In this document: positions 47,072 through 62,460 of the stretch, piece after piece | Layout: each line of letters opens with the position of its first letter | How positions within the stretch are numbered: position 1 is the stretch's first letter | Source of the DNA: Elephas maximus indicus | Taxonomy: Eukaryota > Chordata > Mammalia > Proboscidea > Elephantidae | Length of the DNA: 64,000 nucleotides | Direction of reading: 5' to 3' | Assembly (NCBI RefSeq): GCF_024166365.1 | Contig: NC_064822.1 | Coordinates: 104,528,823 to 104,592,822, forward strand | Position numbers and translations under genes: made by a program | The notes under the pieces: model-generated | The model's input: only the letters and a program-made list of their open reading frames with translations | What the model was told of the DNA's origin: nothing | Databases searched by the model: none

Positions 47072-50000
47072 TTAAAATAGTGGTCTTATACAATATTTGT
47101 CCTTTTGCAACTGACTAATTTCACTCAGCATAATGCCTTCCAGATTCCTCCATGTTATGAAATGTTTCACAGATTCCTCACTGTTTTTTATTGATGCGTA
47201 GTATTCTATTGTGTGAATATACCATAATTTATTTATCCATTCATCTCTTGATGGGCACCTTGGTTGCCTCCATCTTTTTGGTATTGTAAACACTGCTGCA
47301 ATAAACATGGGTGTGCATATATCTGTTCATGTAAAGACTCTTATTTCTCTAGCATATATTCCGAGGAGTGGGATTGCTGGATCATATGGTAGTTCTATTT
47401 CTAGCTTTTTAAGGAAGTGCCAAATCGATTTCCGAAGTGGTTGTACCATTTTACATTCCCACCAACAGTGTGTAAGTGTTCCAAACTCTCCACAGCCTCT
47501 CCAACATTTATTATTTTGTGTTTTTTGGATTAATGCCAGTCTTGCTGGAGTGAGATGAAATCTCATTGTAGTTTTGATTTGCATTTCTCTAATGGCTAAT
47601 GATTGTGAGCATTTCCTCATGTATCTGTTAGCTACCTGAATGTCTTCTTTAGTGAAGTGTCTATTCATATCTTTAGCCCATTTTTTAATTGGGTTATTTG
47701 TCTTTTTGTAGTTGAGTTTTTGCAGTATCATGTAGATTTTAGAGATCAAGAGGTGATCAGAAATGTCATAGATAAAAACTTTACCCAGTCTGTAGGTAGT
47801 CTTTTTACTCTTTTGGTGAAGTCTTTGGATGAGCATAGTTGTTTGATTTTTAGGAGCTCTCAGGTATCTAGGTTTTCTTCTGCATTCTTAATAGTGTTTC
47901 ATATACTGTTCATGTCATATATGAGGGCTCCTAACATTGTCCCTATTTTTTCTTTGATGATCTTTATTGTTTTAGATTTCGTATTTAGGGCTTTGACCCA
48001 TTTTGAGTTAGTTTTTGTGCATGGAGTGAGGTATGGGTCTTGTTTCATTTTTTTGCAGATGGATATCCAGTTATGCCAGCACCATTTGTTAAAGAGACTG
48101 TCTTTTCCCCAGTTAACTGTTTTGGGCCCTTTGTCAAATATCAACTGCTCATATGTGGATGGATTTATGTCTGGATTCTCAATTCTGTTCCATTGGTCCA
48201 TGTATCTGTTGTACCAGTACCAGGGTGTTTTGACTACTGTGGCCATATAATAGGTTCTAAAATCAGGTAAAGTAAGTCCTCCCACTGTTCGTCTTTTTCA
48301 GTAATGCCTTGCTTATCCGGGGCCCCTTTCCCTTGCATATGAAGTTGGTGATTTGTTTCTCCATCTCGTTAAAGAATGTCATTGGGATTTGGATTGGAAT
48401 TGCAATAAATGTATAGATGGCTTTTGGTAGAATAGATATTTTTATAATGTTAAGTCTTCCTATCCATGAGCAAGGTATGTTTTTCCACTTATGTAAGTCC
48501 CTTTTGGTTTCTTGCAGAAGCGTATTGTACCTTTCTTTGTATAAGCCTTTTATGTCTCTGGTAAGATTTATTCCTAAGTATTTTATCTTCTTGGGGGCTA
48601 CTGTAAATGGCATTGATTCGGTGATTTCCTCTCTGATGTTCATTTTGTTGGTGTAGGGGAATCCAACTGATTTTTGTATGCTTATCTCGTATCCCGATAC
48701 TCTGCTGAACTTTTCTATTAGTTTCAGTAGTTTTCTTGAGGATTCCTTAGGGTTTTCTGTGTATAAGATCATGTCATCTGCAAATAGAAATACTTTTACT
48801 TCTTCCTTGCCAATCTGGATGCCCTTAATTTCTTTATCTAGCCTAATTGCTCTGGCTGGACCTCCAACACAATGTTGAATAAGAGTGGTGATAAAGGGCA
48901 TCCTTGTCTCGTTCCCGATCTCAATGGGAATGCTTTCAGGCTCTCTCCACTTGGGGTGATGTTGGCTGTTGGCTTTGTATAAATGCCCTTTATTATGTTG
49001 AGGAATTTTCCTTCTATTCCTATTTTGCTGAGAGTTTTTATCATGCATGGGTGTTGAACTTTGTCAAACGTCTTTTCTGCATTAATTGGTAAAATCATGT
49101 GATTCTTGTCTTTTGTTTTATGTATGTGGTGGATTATATTAATTGTTTTTCTAATGTTGAACCATCCCCACATACCTGGTATGAATCTCACTTGGTCATG
49201 GTGAATTATTTTTTTGATATCTTGTTGAATTCTATTGGCTAAAATTTTGTTGAGGATTTTTGCATCTACGTCCGTGAGGGGTATAGCTCTATAATTTTCT
49301 TTTTTTGTGGTGTCTTTACCCAGTTTTGGTATCAGGGATATGGTGGCTTCATAGGATGAGTTTGGTAGTATTCCATCCTTTTCTATGCTCTGAAATCCCT
49401 TTAGTAGTAGTGGTGTTAACTCTTCTCTGAAAGTTTGGTAGAACTCTGCAATGAAGCCGTCTGGACCAGGGCTTTTTTTTTGTTGGGAGTTTTTTGATTA
49501 CCTTTTCAATCTCTTCTTTTGTTATGGGCCCATTTAGTTGTTCTACCTCTGTTTGTATTAATTTAGGTAGGTAATATGTTTCTAGGAATTCATCCCTTTC
49601 TTCTAGGTTTTCAAATTCGTTTGAGTATAGTTTTTCATAGTAATCTGATATGATTCTTTTAATTTCAGTTGGGTCTGTTGTAATATTGCCCATCTCATTT
49701 CTTATTCGGGTTATTTGCTTCCTCTCCTGTTTTTCTTTTGTCAATTTGGCCAGTGGTTTATCAATTTTGTTGATTTTTTCAAAGAACCAGCTTTTGGTCT
49801 CGTTAATTCTTTCAATTGTTTTTCTGTTTTCTATTTCATTTAGTTCTGCTCTAATTTTTATTATTTATTTTCTTCTGGTCCCTTTGGGTTTCTTTTGTTG
49901 CTCTCTTTCTACATTTATTCAAGTTGTAGGGATAAATTTTTTTTTTTGTATGTGTGCATTTATTGATATAAATTGGCCTCTGAGCACTGCTTTTGCTTGT

Positions 50001-50880
50001 GTCCCAAAGGTTCTGATAGGAAGTGTTTTCATTCCCATTGGAGTCTATGAATTTCCTTATTCCATCTTTAATGTCTTCTATAATCCAGTCTTTTTTGAGC
50101 AGAGTATTATTCAGTTTCCAAGTGTTTGATTTCTTTTCCCTGCTTTTCCTGTTACTGATTTCCACTTTTATGGCCTTATGGTCAGAGAAGATGCTTTGTA
50201 ATATTTCAATGTTTTGGATTCTGCTAAGGCTTGCTTTATGACCTAATATGTGGTCTATTCTAGAGAATGTTCCATGTGCACTAGAAAAGAAAGTATAGTT
50301 GGTTGCTGTTGGGTGGTATGTTCTGTATACATCTGTGAGGTCAAGTTGGTTGATTGTGACATTTAGATCTTCCGTGTCTTTATTGAGCTGCTTTCTGGAT
50401 GTCCTGTCCTTCACTGAAAGTGGTGCGTTGAAGTCTCCTACTATTATTGTGGAGCTGATAGAGTTTGTTTTATGCATTTTGCAGCTCTGTCATTGGGTGC
50501 ATAAATATTTAATATGGTTATATCTTCTTGGTGTATTGTCCCTTTAATCATTATATAGTGTCCTTCTTTATCCTTTCTGATGGATTTAACTTTAAAGCCT
50601 ATTTTGTCAGAAATTAATATTGCCACTCCTGCTCTTTTTTGATTGTTTTTTGCTTGATATATTTTTTCCATCCTTTGAGTTTTAATTTGTTTGTGTCTCT
50701 AAGTCTAAGGTGTGTCTCTTATAGGCAGCATATAGATGGACCTTGTTTTTTAACCCATGGTGCTGCTTTCTGTCTCTTTATTGGTGCATTTAGTCCATTT
50801 ACATTCAGTGTAATTATGGATAGGTATGAATTTAGTGCTATCATTTTGATGTCTTTTTGTGTGTGTTGTTGACAGTTTCT
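47072..50880 (-). pseudogene. L1 ORF2 pseudogene (endonuclease and reverse transcriptase)
   Basis: Decayed ORF2 of the full-length L1. Recognisable pieces in order: endonuclease (50444-50671, KRAGVAILISDK; 49851-50477, VGDFNAPLS and SDHKAIKVEI), reverse transcriptase (48838-49191, [12 protein letters not shown]; 48263-49048, the catalytic FADDMIL and YLGINLTRD), and the C-terminal part (47327-47836; 47072-47308, LEGIMLSEISQ). Frameshifts and stops separate them. Open frames on the plus strand here (for example 47657-48250 and 49650-50129) are shadows of it. Confidence 0.92.
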
Positions 50881-51292
50881 TTTTCCCACTTAATTTTATG
50901 TGCCGAGTAGATTATATATTGTCGTTTCCTCGTATTTGTTGTTGTTGATTTTGTTTCTGCTGAGTCTGTTTTTTTCTTGTACTTTATTTTGATGAATAGG
51001 ATAGTGTGTCTCCTTTGTGGTTACCTTCTTATTTGCCCCTATTTTTCTAAATTTAAACCTGACCTTTATTTCTTTGTATTGCCATATCTTCCTCTCCATA
51101 TGGAAGGTCTATAATTACATTTCTTAGTCCCTCTTTATTATTTTAATCTTGTGTCCTTTTATATAATAACATCGCTGTTACCCTGTTTTGGGCTTTTTTC
51201 TTATAATCTTGCTTTGTTTTTTTGGATTTCCCTGTCTGGGTTGACTTCTGGTTGTTCTGCCCAGTGTTCCAGTCTTGGGTTGATACCTGATG

Positions 51293-52300
51293 TTATTGAT
51301 TTTCTAACCAAAGAGCTCCCTTTAGTATTTCTTGTAGTTTTGGTTTGGTTTTTATGAATTCCCTAAACTTGTGTTTATCTGGAAATATCTTAATTTCACC
51401 TTCATATTTAAGACACAGTTTTGCTGGATATATGATTCTTAGCAGGCAATTTTTTTCCTTTAATTTTTTAAATATGTCATCCCGTTGCCTTCTTTCCTGC
51501 ATGGTTTCTGCCAAGTAGTGTGAGCTTATTCTTATTGGCTCTCCTTTGTAGGTGACTTTTCGTTTATAGCTCGCTGCTCTTATTCTCTCTTTATCTTTGG
51601 TTTTGGCAAGTTTGATTGTAATATGTCTTGGTGACTTTCTTTTAAGATCTACCTTATGTGGATGAGCATCTTGGATAGATACCTTCACATCTTTCACGAT
51701 ATCAGGGAAGTTTTCTGACAACAAATCTTTGACAATTCTCTCTGTATTTTCTGTTATCCCTCCCTGTTCTGGTACTCCAATCACTCGTAGGTTATTTCTC
51801 TTGATAGAGTCCTACATGATTCTTAAGTTTTCTTCATTTTTTTGTTAAATTCTTTTATCTGATTTCTCTTCAAATATATTAGTGCTGAGTGATTTATCTT
51901 CGAGTTCAGAAATTCTGGCTTCTACTTACTCAATTCTGCTCCTCGGACTTTCTATTGAGTTGTCTACTTCTGTAATTTTGTTGTTAATCTTCTGAATTTT
52001 TGATTGCTGTCTGTCTATGGATTTTTCCAGCTTATTAAACTTTTCATTATGTTCCTGAATAATCTTTCTAATTTCTTCAATTGCTTTATCTGTGTGTTCC
52101 TTGGCTTGTTCTGCATATTGCCTTATTTCCTTCCTGATGTCTTGAAGGGTTCTATATATTAAACTTTTGTATTCTGCATCTGGTAATTCCAGGAATGCAC
52201 TTTCATCTAGAAGATCCCTGGATTCTTTGTTTTGAGAGTTTGTTCAGGTGATCATGGTCTGTTTCTTTATGTGACTTGATATTGACTGTTGTCTCCGAGC
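51293..52300 (-). pseudogene. L1 ORF1 pseudogene
   Basis: RNA-binding protein of L1. The C-terminal 163 codons are open (51293-51784) and contain RHITIKLAK and ISSHYLAETMQ, blocks of the RRM and C-terminal domains. Upstream, at about 51840-52300, the frame is broken, with sequence like the coiled-coil part (reverse of plus-strand TTGCTTTATCTGTGTG). The start is approximate. Confidence 0.85.
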
Positions 52301-53614
52301 CATCTATAAGTTACTGTATTAGTTTATGCTTGCTTACTGTGTTGTAGCTTTTAGCTTTGTTTTGTTTTGATATACCCAAATGGGTTGCTTGAGTGAGCTA
52401 GCTTGATTCTTTTTGCCTTTGGAGCTCTGACATCCTGTCCCCAGATGGCTGGAGCTGTTTTCAGGCATATCAGTCTAGAGTCCATTCAGTTTTTTTGTAT
52501 GAATTCAGCTCAGGTTTCCAGGTAGCTGATCATGAAGTGTGTAGTACAGGCTCTGTCTTACAGTCTTAGAGGGGCAGGGGTGGTTGGCATATATACCAGT
52601 ATCTGATTGCAACAGGGGGTCACGCTCTGAACAAGGCAGGGGCCTGATAACTGACCCCCGAGTGTCTCTGAGGAAAGTGCATCCCTATTCCCTACAGCGT
52701 GCAGGTGGGTGGGTTCTGCAGATGGACCACGGGCACCCAAAGTTTTTGGTTGTAAGGACTGGGAGATACCAGTTATCCTTGGACCCCTGTCGCGGGTGGC
52801 TGGGTGACCTGAGTGGAGCTACCAGACTTTAGGTCCCTGATGTGGGTAGGTGAGGACCTTGTTTAATAGGCAAAGCAATGTCAAACATCAAACACCCACC
52901 TCTCCACTACACAGCTGAAACAGTTGGAGTCTGTCAACAAGGGCCTGTTCTCCTGAAACAGGCTCATACAGGTCCACGCAGCGGGGAAAGGTGCTCAAAG
53001 TCCACGGACTGTTTATGCCTGGACAGGAGCCGCTCCTGTCCTGAGCTCCCCTGGTTAGTGGAGCTAGCAAATTATCTTTTCCCCTATTTGCAAATCTTTT
53101 CCTTCCCCAAGGCCGGGAGGATGGCTCTACATGCTCGACAGTGGCTATCTCAGGCCCAGGGAATTCAGCCACTGAAGCCGGCTTAGGGATGGGGGGACAC
53201 ATTAAAATATAAGCAAGTACTTAGCTTTTGCTGAAAGTGCCATTCTTCTCAGCTTCCGGAGGTGTGAGTAGGCTGTGTGGCTGGCTGCTTCTCCCTGAGG
53301 AAACTGCGGCTGAATGCTAGTGCCAGCCCGCCACTGCCGCAGTCCTGAATGGTGCCCGAGGGCTCCCCGCAATTCAGGCCTGATAACTCCTCTCCACTTC
53401 TGAATGGTCTCTCCCTCCCCCTGCCCCTCAGTTCATTTTCTAAGCTTCCCTTTGAAGCTCAGGGCTACCAGCTTGTCACAAATATGGTTGTTTCACTTTT
53501 TTTTTCAGGTCTTTGTTGTAAAGAGGGCTCGCTGGAAGCATCTGTCTGTTCCACCATCTTGGCTCTGCCTAAGAATTGGCATCTTAATATTAAGTCTTCA
53601 TATCCATGAATATG

Positions 53615-53767
53615 GAGCCCTGGTGGTGCAGAGGTTAAGAGCTCAGCTGCTAACCAAAAGGTCAGCGGTTTGAATCCACCAGTTACTCCTTGGAAATTCT
53701 GTGGGGCAGTTCTACTCTGTCCTGTAGCATCACTACGAGTCATAATCGACTAGATAGCAACAAGTAT
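53615..53767 (+). mobile_element. AfroSINE
   Basis: GGAGCCCTGGTGGTGC, AAAGGTCAGCGGTTTGAATCC, ATCGACTAGATAGCAAC, inserted in the old L1 just beyond the 5' end of the full-length L1. Confidence 0.9.
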
Positions 53768-54169
53768 AGTATTTTTCATTTTTAATGTTTTTATCCATGA
53801 GTATGGATTATCTCTCCATTTATTTAGATGTTTGATTTCTTTCATCACAGTTGTGTAGTTTTCCTCATATAGATCTTGTATGTATTTTGTTGGATTTGTA
53901 TGCCTAAGTATTTCTTTTTTTGGTGCTGATGTAAATGGTGTTGTGTTTTTAATTTCAAATTACAATTTTCATTGCTGGTACATAGGAAAACAATTGACTT
54001 TTGTATATTTTCTTTTTTTTTTAAGTAAACAAAAATATTATTATGAACTCATGGATTTTAACATGTTTCATATGTTTCAATCCATTGCAGTTATTATTGT
54101 TTTCAATGATCATACTGTACCATCAATGGGAGCCCGTTCAAGTTGGCTCCTGTACATATATATATAAAT

Positions 54170-54900
54170 TATATTTTAAAAATATTTTTATTGTATTTCA
54201 GGTAAAAATTTTTACAGTAAACTAGATTCCTATTCAACAATTCATATACAAATTGTTCTGTGACATTGGTTACAATTCCAGTAATGTGTCAGCATTATTA
54301 CCATTTCCACCCTACCTGCTGGATTTCCATCTATCCAGTTTCCCTGTCCCTTCTTGTGTCTTATCTTTGCTTTTGGGTAAATGTTGACCGTTTGGTCTCT
54401 TATAGTTGATTGTTTAAAGGAGCACATTTCTCATGGGTGTTATTCTTTATTTCATAACCCAGTCTATTATTTGACTGAAAGATGACCTCCAGGAGTGCCT
54501 TCAAATTTCAGGTTAAAAGGATATCTTAGGATGATATTCTCAGGGGTTCCTCTAGTCTCTATCAGTCCAGTAAGTCTAGTCTTTTTTATGAATTTGAGTT
54601 TTGTTCTATGTTTTTCTTCCTTTCTAACCGAGACCTTCTATTGTGTTCCTGGTCTCCTGTATCTTTTTGATATGACCATAATCATCTTTGCTATCTTCTT
54701 TGCTTTCTAAAATAACAGATTATTCTAGGCTCAGCTTGTACATTTCCTGCTCCAAGCTTGGAACCAGACATTTCTCAAAAACTTCTGGTTTCTTTTGCTG
54801 GGAAATGGTATTTAGAGTCCACAATCTGGGTACTATGAATACTAATTGCTGTTTGGTAGGTCATTGATCTTAGGCCTTTTCAGTGGACAAAGCTAGAAAA
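54170..54900 (-). mobile_element. Older afrotherian L1 3' UTR and L1M fragment
   Basis: 54170-54700 is the family seen at 23437 and 37594 (CTGTGACATTGGTTACAATTC, TAAATGTTGACCGTTTGG, ACCTCCAGGAGTGCC). 54720-54900 resembles an L1M 3' UTR (GGAACCAGACATTTCTC, GGGAAATGGTATTTAGAG). 54901-55365 holds nothing I recognise. Confidence 0.6.
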
Positions 54901-55369
54901 AAAATTTTTTCTTCCATTTTGTAATAGAAAATATCTCACAAATTCATACTGCTATTTCTAATTCAAATTTAGGATCACAGGGCTTTTAACTTCTTTGATT
55001 TTATACTTGTATCTCTTTTATTCTACACTTGACTCATTCAACCTATAATCATTGTACACCTCACATGTCTATTATACTGCATTAGGTGTTGGTAATGCAC
55101 ATTTAAAACTTACATTTGATCTAGTTTCCACATTGTGTTTTATCTGAATCAGCCAGGCCTTTTACTTTTTGTGCATCAGATCTGTTTGCGTTGACGTCTA
55201 GTTGAAACTGCTAATCAGTGAACTCTGTACCCATTCACATGGCATTCTCCTACACTATGTCCCTTGGAATTCCTTCTTTTTTCTTCTCCTTTTCTGATAC
55301 TCCTGTTCTTAGGATCTTCCATGCTGGTCTTTCTACCCCTTTACTTTTTACTTCCTTTCTTCTCTTTAC

Positions 55370-56345
55370 TTTACACTTTCCTTTTTTATCGAGATATAAT
55401 TCACGTACTATAAAATTCATCCTTTTAAAGTGGACAATTTTATGGTTTTTAGTATATTCACAAAGCTGTGCAACCATCACCACTATTTAATTCCAGAATA
55501 TTTTTACCACCCCGCAAAAGAAACTGTACACCCTTTAGCAGCCATTCCTCACTCACTCCTTTGCCCCTGTTCCTTGACAATTAATCTACTTTCTGTCTCT
55601 CTGAATTTGCCTGTTCTGGACAGTTCATATAAAAAGAGTTATACAATATGTGATCTCTTGTGTCTGGCTTCTTTCACTTAGCGTAGTGTTTGCAAGGTTC
55701 ATCCATATAGTAGCATGTATCAGTACTTCAGTCCTTTGCAATGCTGAATAACGTTCCATTATGTGGATATACCTATTATTTATTCATTTATCAGTCGATG
55801 ACATTGTTTGGATTGTTTCCGCTTTTAGGTTATTATGAATAATGCTGCGATGACCATTCATGTACAAATTTTTGTGTGGCCATATGTTTTCATTACTCTT
55901 GGGTATGTATCTAATAATGGAATTGCTAGGTCATCTGGTAATTTTGTTTAACCTTTTGAAGAGCTGCCAGGCTGTTTTCCAAATAGGCTGCACCATTTTG
56001 TATTCCCACCAGTAGTGTACAAGGGTTTCATTTTTCCCGCATTCTCATCAACACTTGCTTTTGTCTGTCTTTTTTATTATAGTTATCCTAGTAGGTGTGA
56101 AGGAGCCCTGGTGGTACAGCAGTTAAGCATTTGGCTGCTAACCAAAATGTCAGCAGTTGGATTTTATCAGCCGCTCCTTGGAAACCCTATGGAGCAGTTC
56201 TTCTCTGTCCTGTAGGGCCACTATGAATTGGAATTGACTTGATGGCAACAGGTTTGGTTTTTGCCTTTTTTTAGTACGTGTATAATATCTCATTGTAGTT
56301 TTGATTTGCGTTTCCCTGATGACTAATGATGTTGAGCTGATTTGT
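55370..56345 (-). mobile_element. Old L1 (L1M-type) 3' end
   Basis: TATCGAGATATAATTCACG, AAGTGGACAATTTTATGG, GTGCAACCATCACCAC, then the ORF2 end GCTGCACCATTTTGTATTCC and CTCATTGTAGTTTTGATTTG. Interrupted by the AfroSINE at 56100. Confidence 0.75.
56100..56262 (+). mobile_element. AfroSINE
   Basis: AGGAGCCCTGGTGGTAC, CTGCTAACCAAAATGTCAGC, TTGATGGCAACAGGTTTGG; nested in the old L1. Confidence 0.9.
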
Positions 56346-58150
56346 TTTTTTAAGTCCTTTCAACATCATTCCCACAGCTTCTCCAGGCCCCAAACAATAT
56401 CAGGTCTTTTGGGTTCAATTATTCCTATTTTCTTATGCACCTGAATATTTTCTTTTTCATATTCCTGTTCAGTAATAGACATGTGTATGTAAAAAGATGA
56501 GTACCATCTATTTCTTCTTTGCAAAAATTATTTTTTAAAAATTTAGGCCTTATATTTACATCTTTATTCACATTTTTAACTTCTCATCTCAATTTTTGGT
56601 ATCGTTTTGGGGAGAGGGGTCTTTTACTTTACTATCTTGTTCATTAAGATTTCTATTGAAGAAAGATCCTATCCAGGGTCTTAATTAGCAAAACATCCTC
56701 CTCCATCTGCACCCCTGGCCTTAAGCAAGTACTTTTTCACTAACCTTTGGTTCTTTCTATTCCCACTTCTTAGTGTTTATTTCCATGGTCCTTTTTGTCT
56801 TAAAGCTTCCTTACACACATCAGATAAAACGCTTTTTTCTCATTTTTCAAATCTTTCTTCAAAAGACCGTAATTCACTAAGAAATACCGTATTTCTGGAT
56901 TTCCTTGCTTTGTTTTCTTTTTTGCATGTTTACATTTTGGGAATAGTTTGTATTTTATCGATGTTTGGAAGTTATTTCTACATTCTCTTGATCTTAAGAA
57001 ATTGTTACTATTTAAAACTACCTTTTTTTCTTAGGGGCTTATTTAATCTTTGTTAATCTTTTAAAGCTGTTTTATAATGAATAGTAAATATAAGTTAGCA
57101 TAGTATAGTTATGAAAGACATTGAAGTTATAGACTTTTAGAGGTATGAATAAAACAAATTTTTTTTAGAGGATGTATTCCACTTAGTTACCACTGTATTG
57201 GATTGTCTTTGAAATTAGGTGGTCTTGGCTTATTTCTTATATTTCATTATTTCCATTAACTTCAATTAAACTCAGATTGCAGTATAGTATACCCCTTAGT
57301 TTAGTGTCAAAGGAAAAACAGATAAAATGGACAATTAATACCAAAAAATTATTTCATCACCTCTGGGTATTATCCTAGAACAAGATACTGTGATGGTGGG
57401 AAGACAATTTGCAAGTCTTAAGAAGATGTAGTCTTTTGGTTGGACTGGCATCTGAGCTCTATTGTTGAAGAAACAAATCTTTCTTTCTGTGCTGGTGCTA
57501 ATGTCCAAAACTGCACTATTAAGAGTTTTGTTCTTTGAAGTTATTGACCCATATTAAAGTAAGGATATTCTTGGAGGATTAACATTTCAGATATGTAACT
57601 AACAGAGTGAATAAATCAGGCTTTTTCCAACGTGACATTCAGCTGAAAACACATTTGGAAAGAAGAGAGTAAAAAAATTGTTCTAGAATAGGGGATACTT
57701 GCTTAGAGAGAGCAGACTTCTTTTGGAAACCTGGGCAAAGGAAGGATAATGGCCCTAGGAAGTGAGGGGGCATGAAAAGGAGCATGGAAGATCTGATAAT
57801 GCATTTGCAGTATTCACTATTCTGTCTGTTAGTGGTACAAGGCTCATCAGCCAACCAGAAAACCTTGGCTATGCATTAACAACTTTCAACTCTAAAAAGT
57901 ATGAACAGTTTAAATAACTTTATTATAATGGGATCAAAACTTAAGAATAGCATATCATGCTACCTAATGGTAATTTTAGGTATACATTTTTATTTTATAA
58001 TAAGAGCTATAAAAAAATAGAATATGCTAAAGTAAAAACAAGTCACTTCATAGGTATGTGTATAAACCATAGGCAAGTAATTTTTTCTTCTCATTGTACT
58101 GACTACGTGAAATTTCTTAGATACGCAAAATAGAAAACACAAGACTGAAC
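56346..58150. other. Intergenic downstream of TUBA1A, nothing recognised
   Basis: AT-rich DNA without a recognisable gene, RNA or confident repeat. A 71-codon minus-strand frame (57639-57854) has no known features. Confidence 0.4.
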
Positions 58151-58364
58151 TCATTTAAGACAGGGAATACTTTATTCAAAACCCATCAGAGAAAGGGACA
58201 GCTTGGGTCTGTAACAAAGCGTTCATGTTTTAAAGCATAGGTCAGTAATTATATATGAAAGTATACACTGCTACATACAAATTAACTGATCAGACCACGA
58301 CTTTTCAATGTTTTAAACAGAATAAGCTTCCCTGTAAAAGCAGCACCTTTGTGACGTATTAACT
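58150..58364 (-). other. TUBA1A: TUBA1A 3' UTR with AATAAA poly(A) signal
   Basis: Follows the TUBA1A stop codon. It carries TTTTGAATAAAGTATTCCC on the minus strand (signal at plus-strand TTTATT, 58171-58176), as I remember for the mammalian TUBA1A 3' UTR. It is quite different from the TUBA1B 3' UTR, which helps identify the gene. The transcript end near 58150-58158 is inferred. Confidence 0.85.
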
Positions 58365-62225
<3,861 letters not shown>

Positions 62226-62460
62226 GGTTGTTGCTTCGCGGTTGCTCGCAGATCGCGGAGAGGAAGAGGAGAGGTTGTTGCTTCTTACAGCGCGACTCTT
62301 AGGCGGTCGATGTAAGAGAACCTGCAGCACATGGGCGGATGCAGCTCCCTATATACAACTCGGTCACCATGGGGATGGGCCGGGGCCTTTTCCTGTTGGT
62401 CCAGACCCCTCAATCTGCCCAGAGAAGCCACGACAGGAGAGTGGTGATTGGTGCAAGCGA
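62226..62460 (-). promoter_or_regulatory. TUBA1A: TUBA1A 5' UTR and TATA/CCAAT promoter
   Basis: Upstream of the ATG on the minus strand. A TATA box (GTATATAG, 62349-62356) predicts a start near 62320-62325 and a leader of about 95-100 nt. A CCAAT box lies at 62447-62451 (plus-strand ATTGG), about 95 bp further upstream. The fragment corresponds to the proximal part of the T-alpha-1 promoter known in rodents to drive neuronal expression; the distal part would fall in 62461 to about 63400. Confidence 0.8.

Larger units (their letters stand above)
46071..53570 (-). mobile_element. Full-length L1, inactive (afrotherian subfamily B)
   Basis: 7.5 kb minus-strand L1 from its 5' end (plus-strand TTCCACCATCTTGGCTCTGCC, the reverse of an L1 start) to a reversed poly-A tail at 46071. 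Duplications AAGAATTGAC (46061-46070) and AAGAATTGGC (53571-53580) mark insertion into the old L1. Order on the minus strand: GC-richer 5' UTR (about 52300-53570), ORF1 (to 51293), ORF2 (about 50880-47072), 3' UTR (47071-46081). ORF1 and ORF2 are broken by several frameshifts and stops, so it cannot move by itself. Confidence 0.95.
42940..54005 (-). mobile_element. Old L1 (L1M-type) carrying six later insertions
   Basis: Pieces of one old minus-strand L1 run in order: 3' UTR (42940-44030), then the ORF2 end and middle (44248-44304, 44883-45195, 45537-46070, 53571-53614, 53768-54005). Skipping the inserts at 43070, 44041, 44305, 45196, 46071 and 53615 gives a continuous L1 order. The open frame at 45767-46054 is an ORF2 remnant (contains LILKFIWK). 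Confidence 0.85.

Noticed and set aside
48263-49048. 261-codon frame with reverse-transcriptase motifs as a host gene
   Set aside because: It is one piece of the broken L1 ORF2, flanked in order by the other pieces and by target-site duplications.
46100-50547. Many plus-strand frames (168, 197, 159 codons and others)
   Set aside because: All lie antisense to the L1 ORF2 and 3' UTR; T-rich shadows of the retrotransposon.
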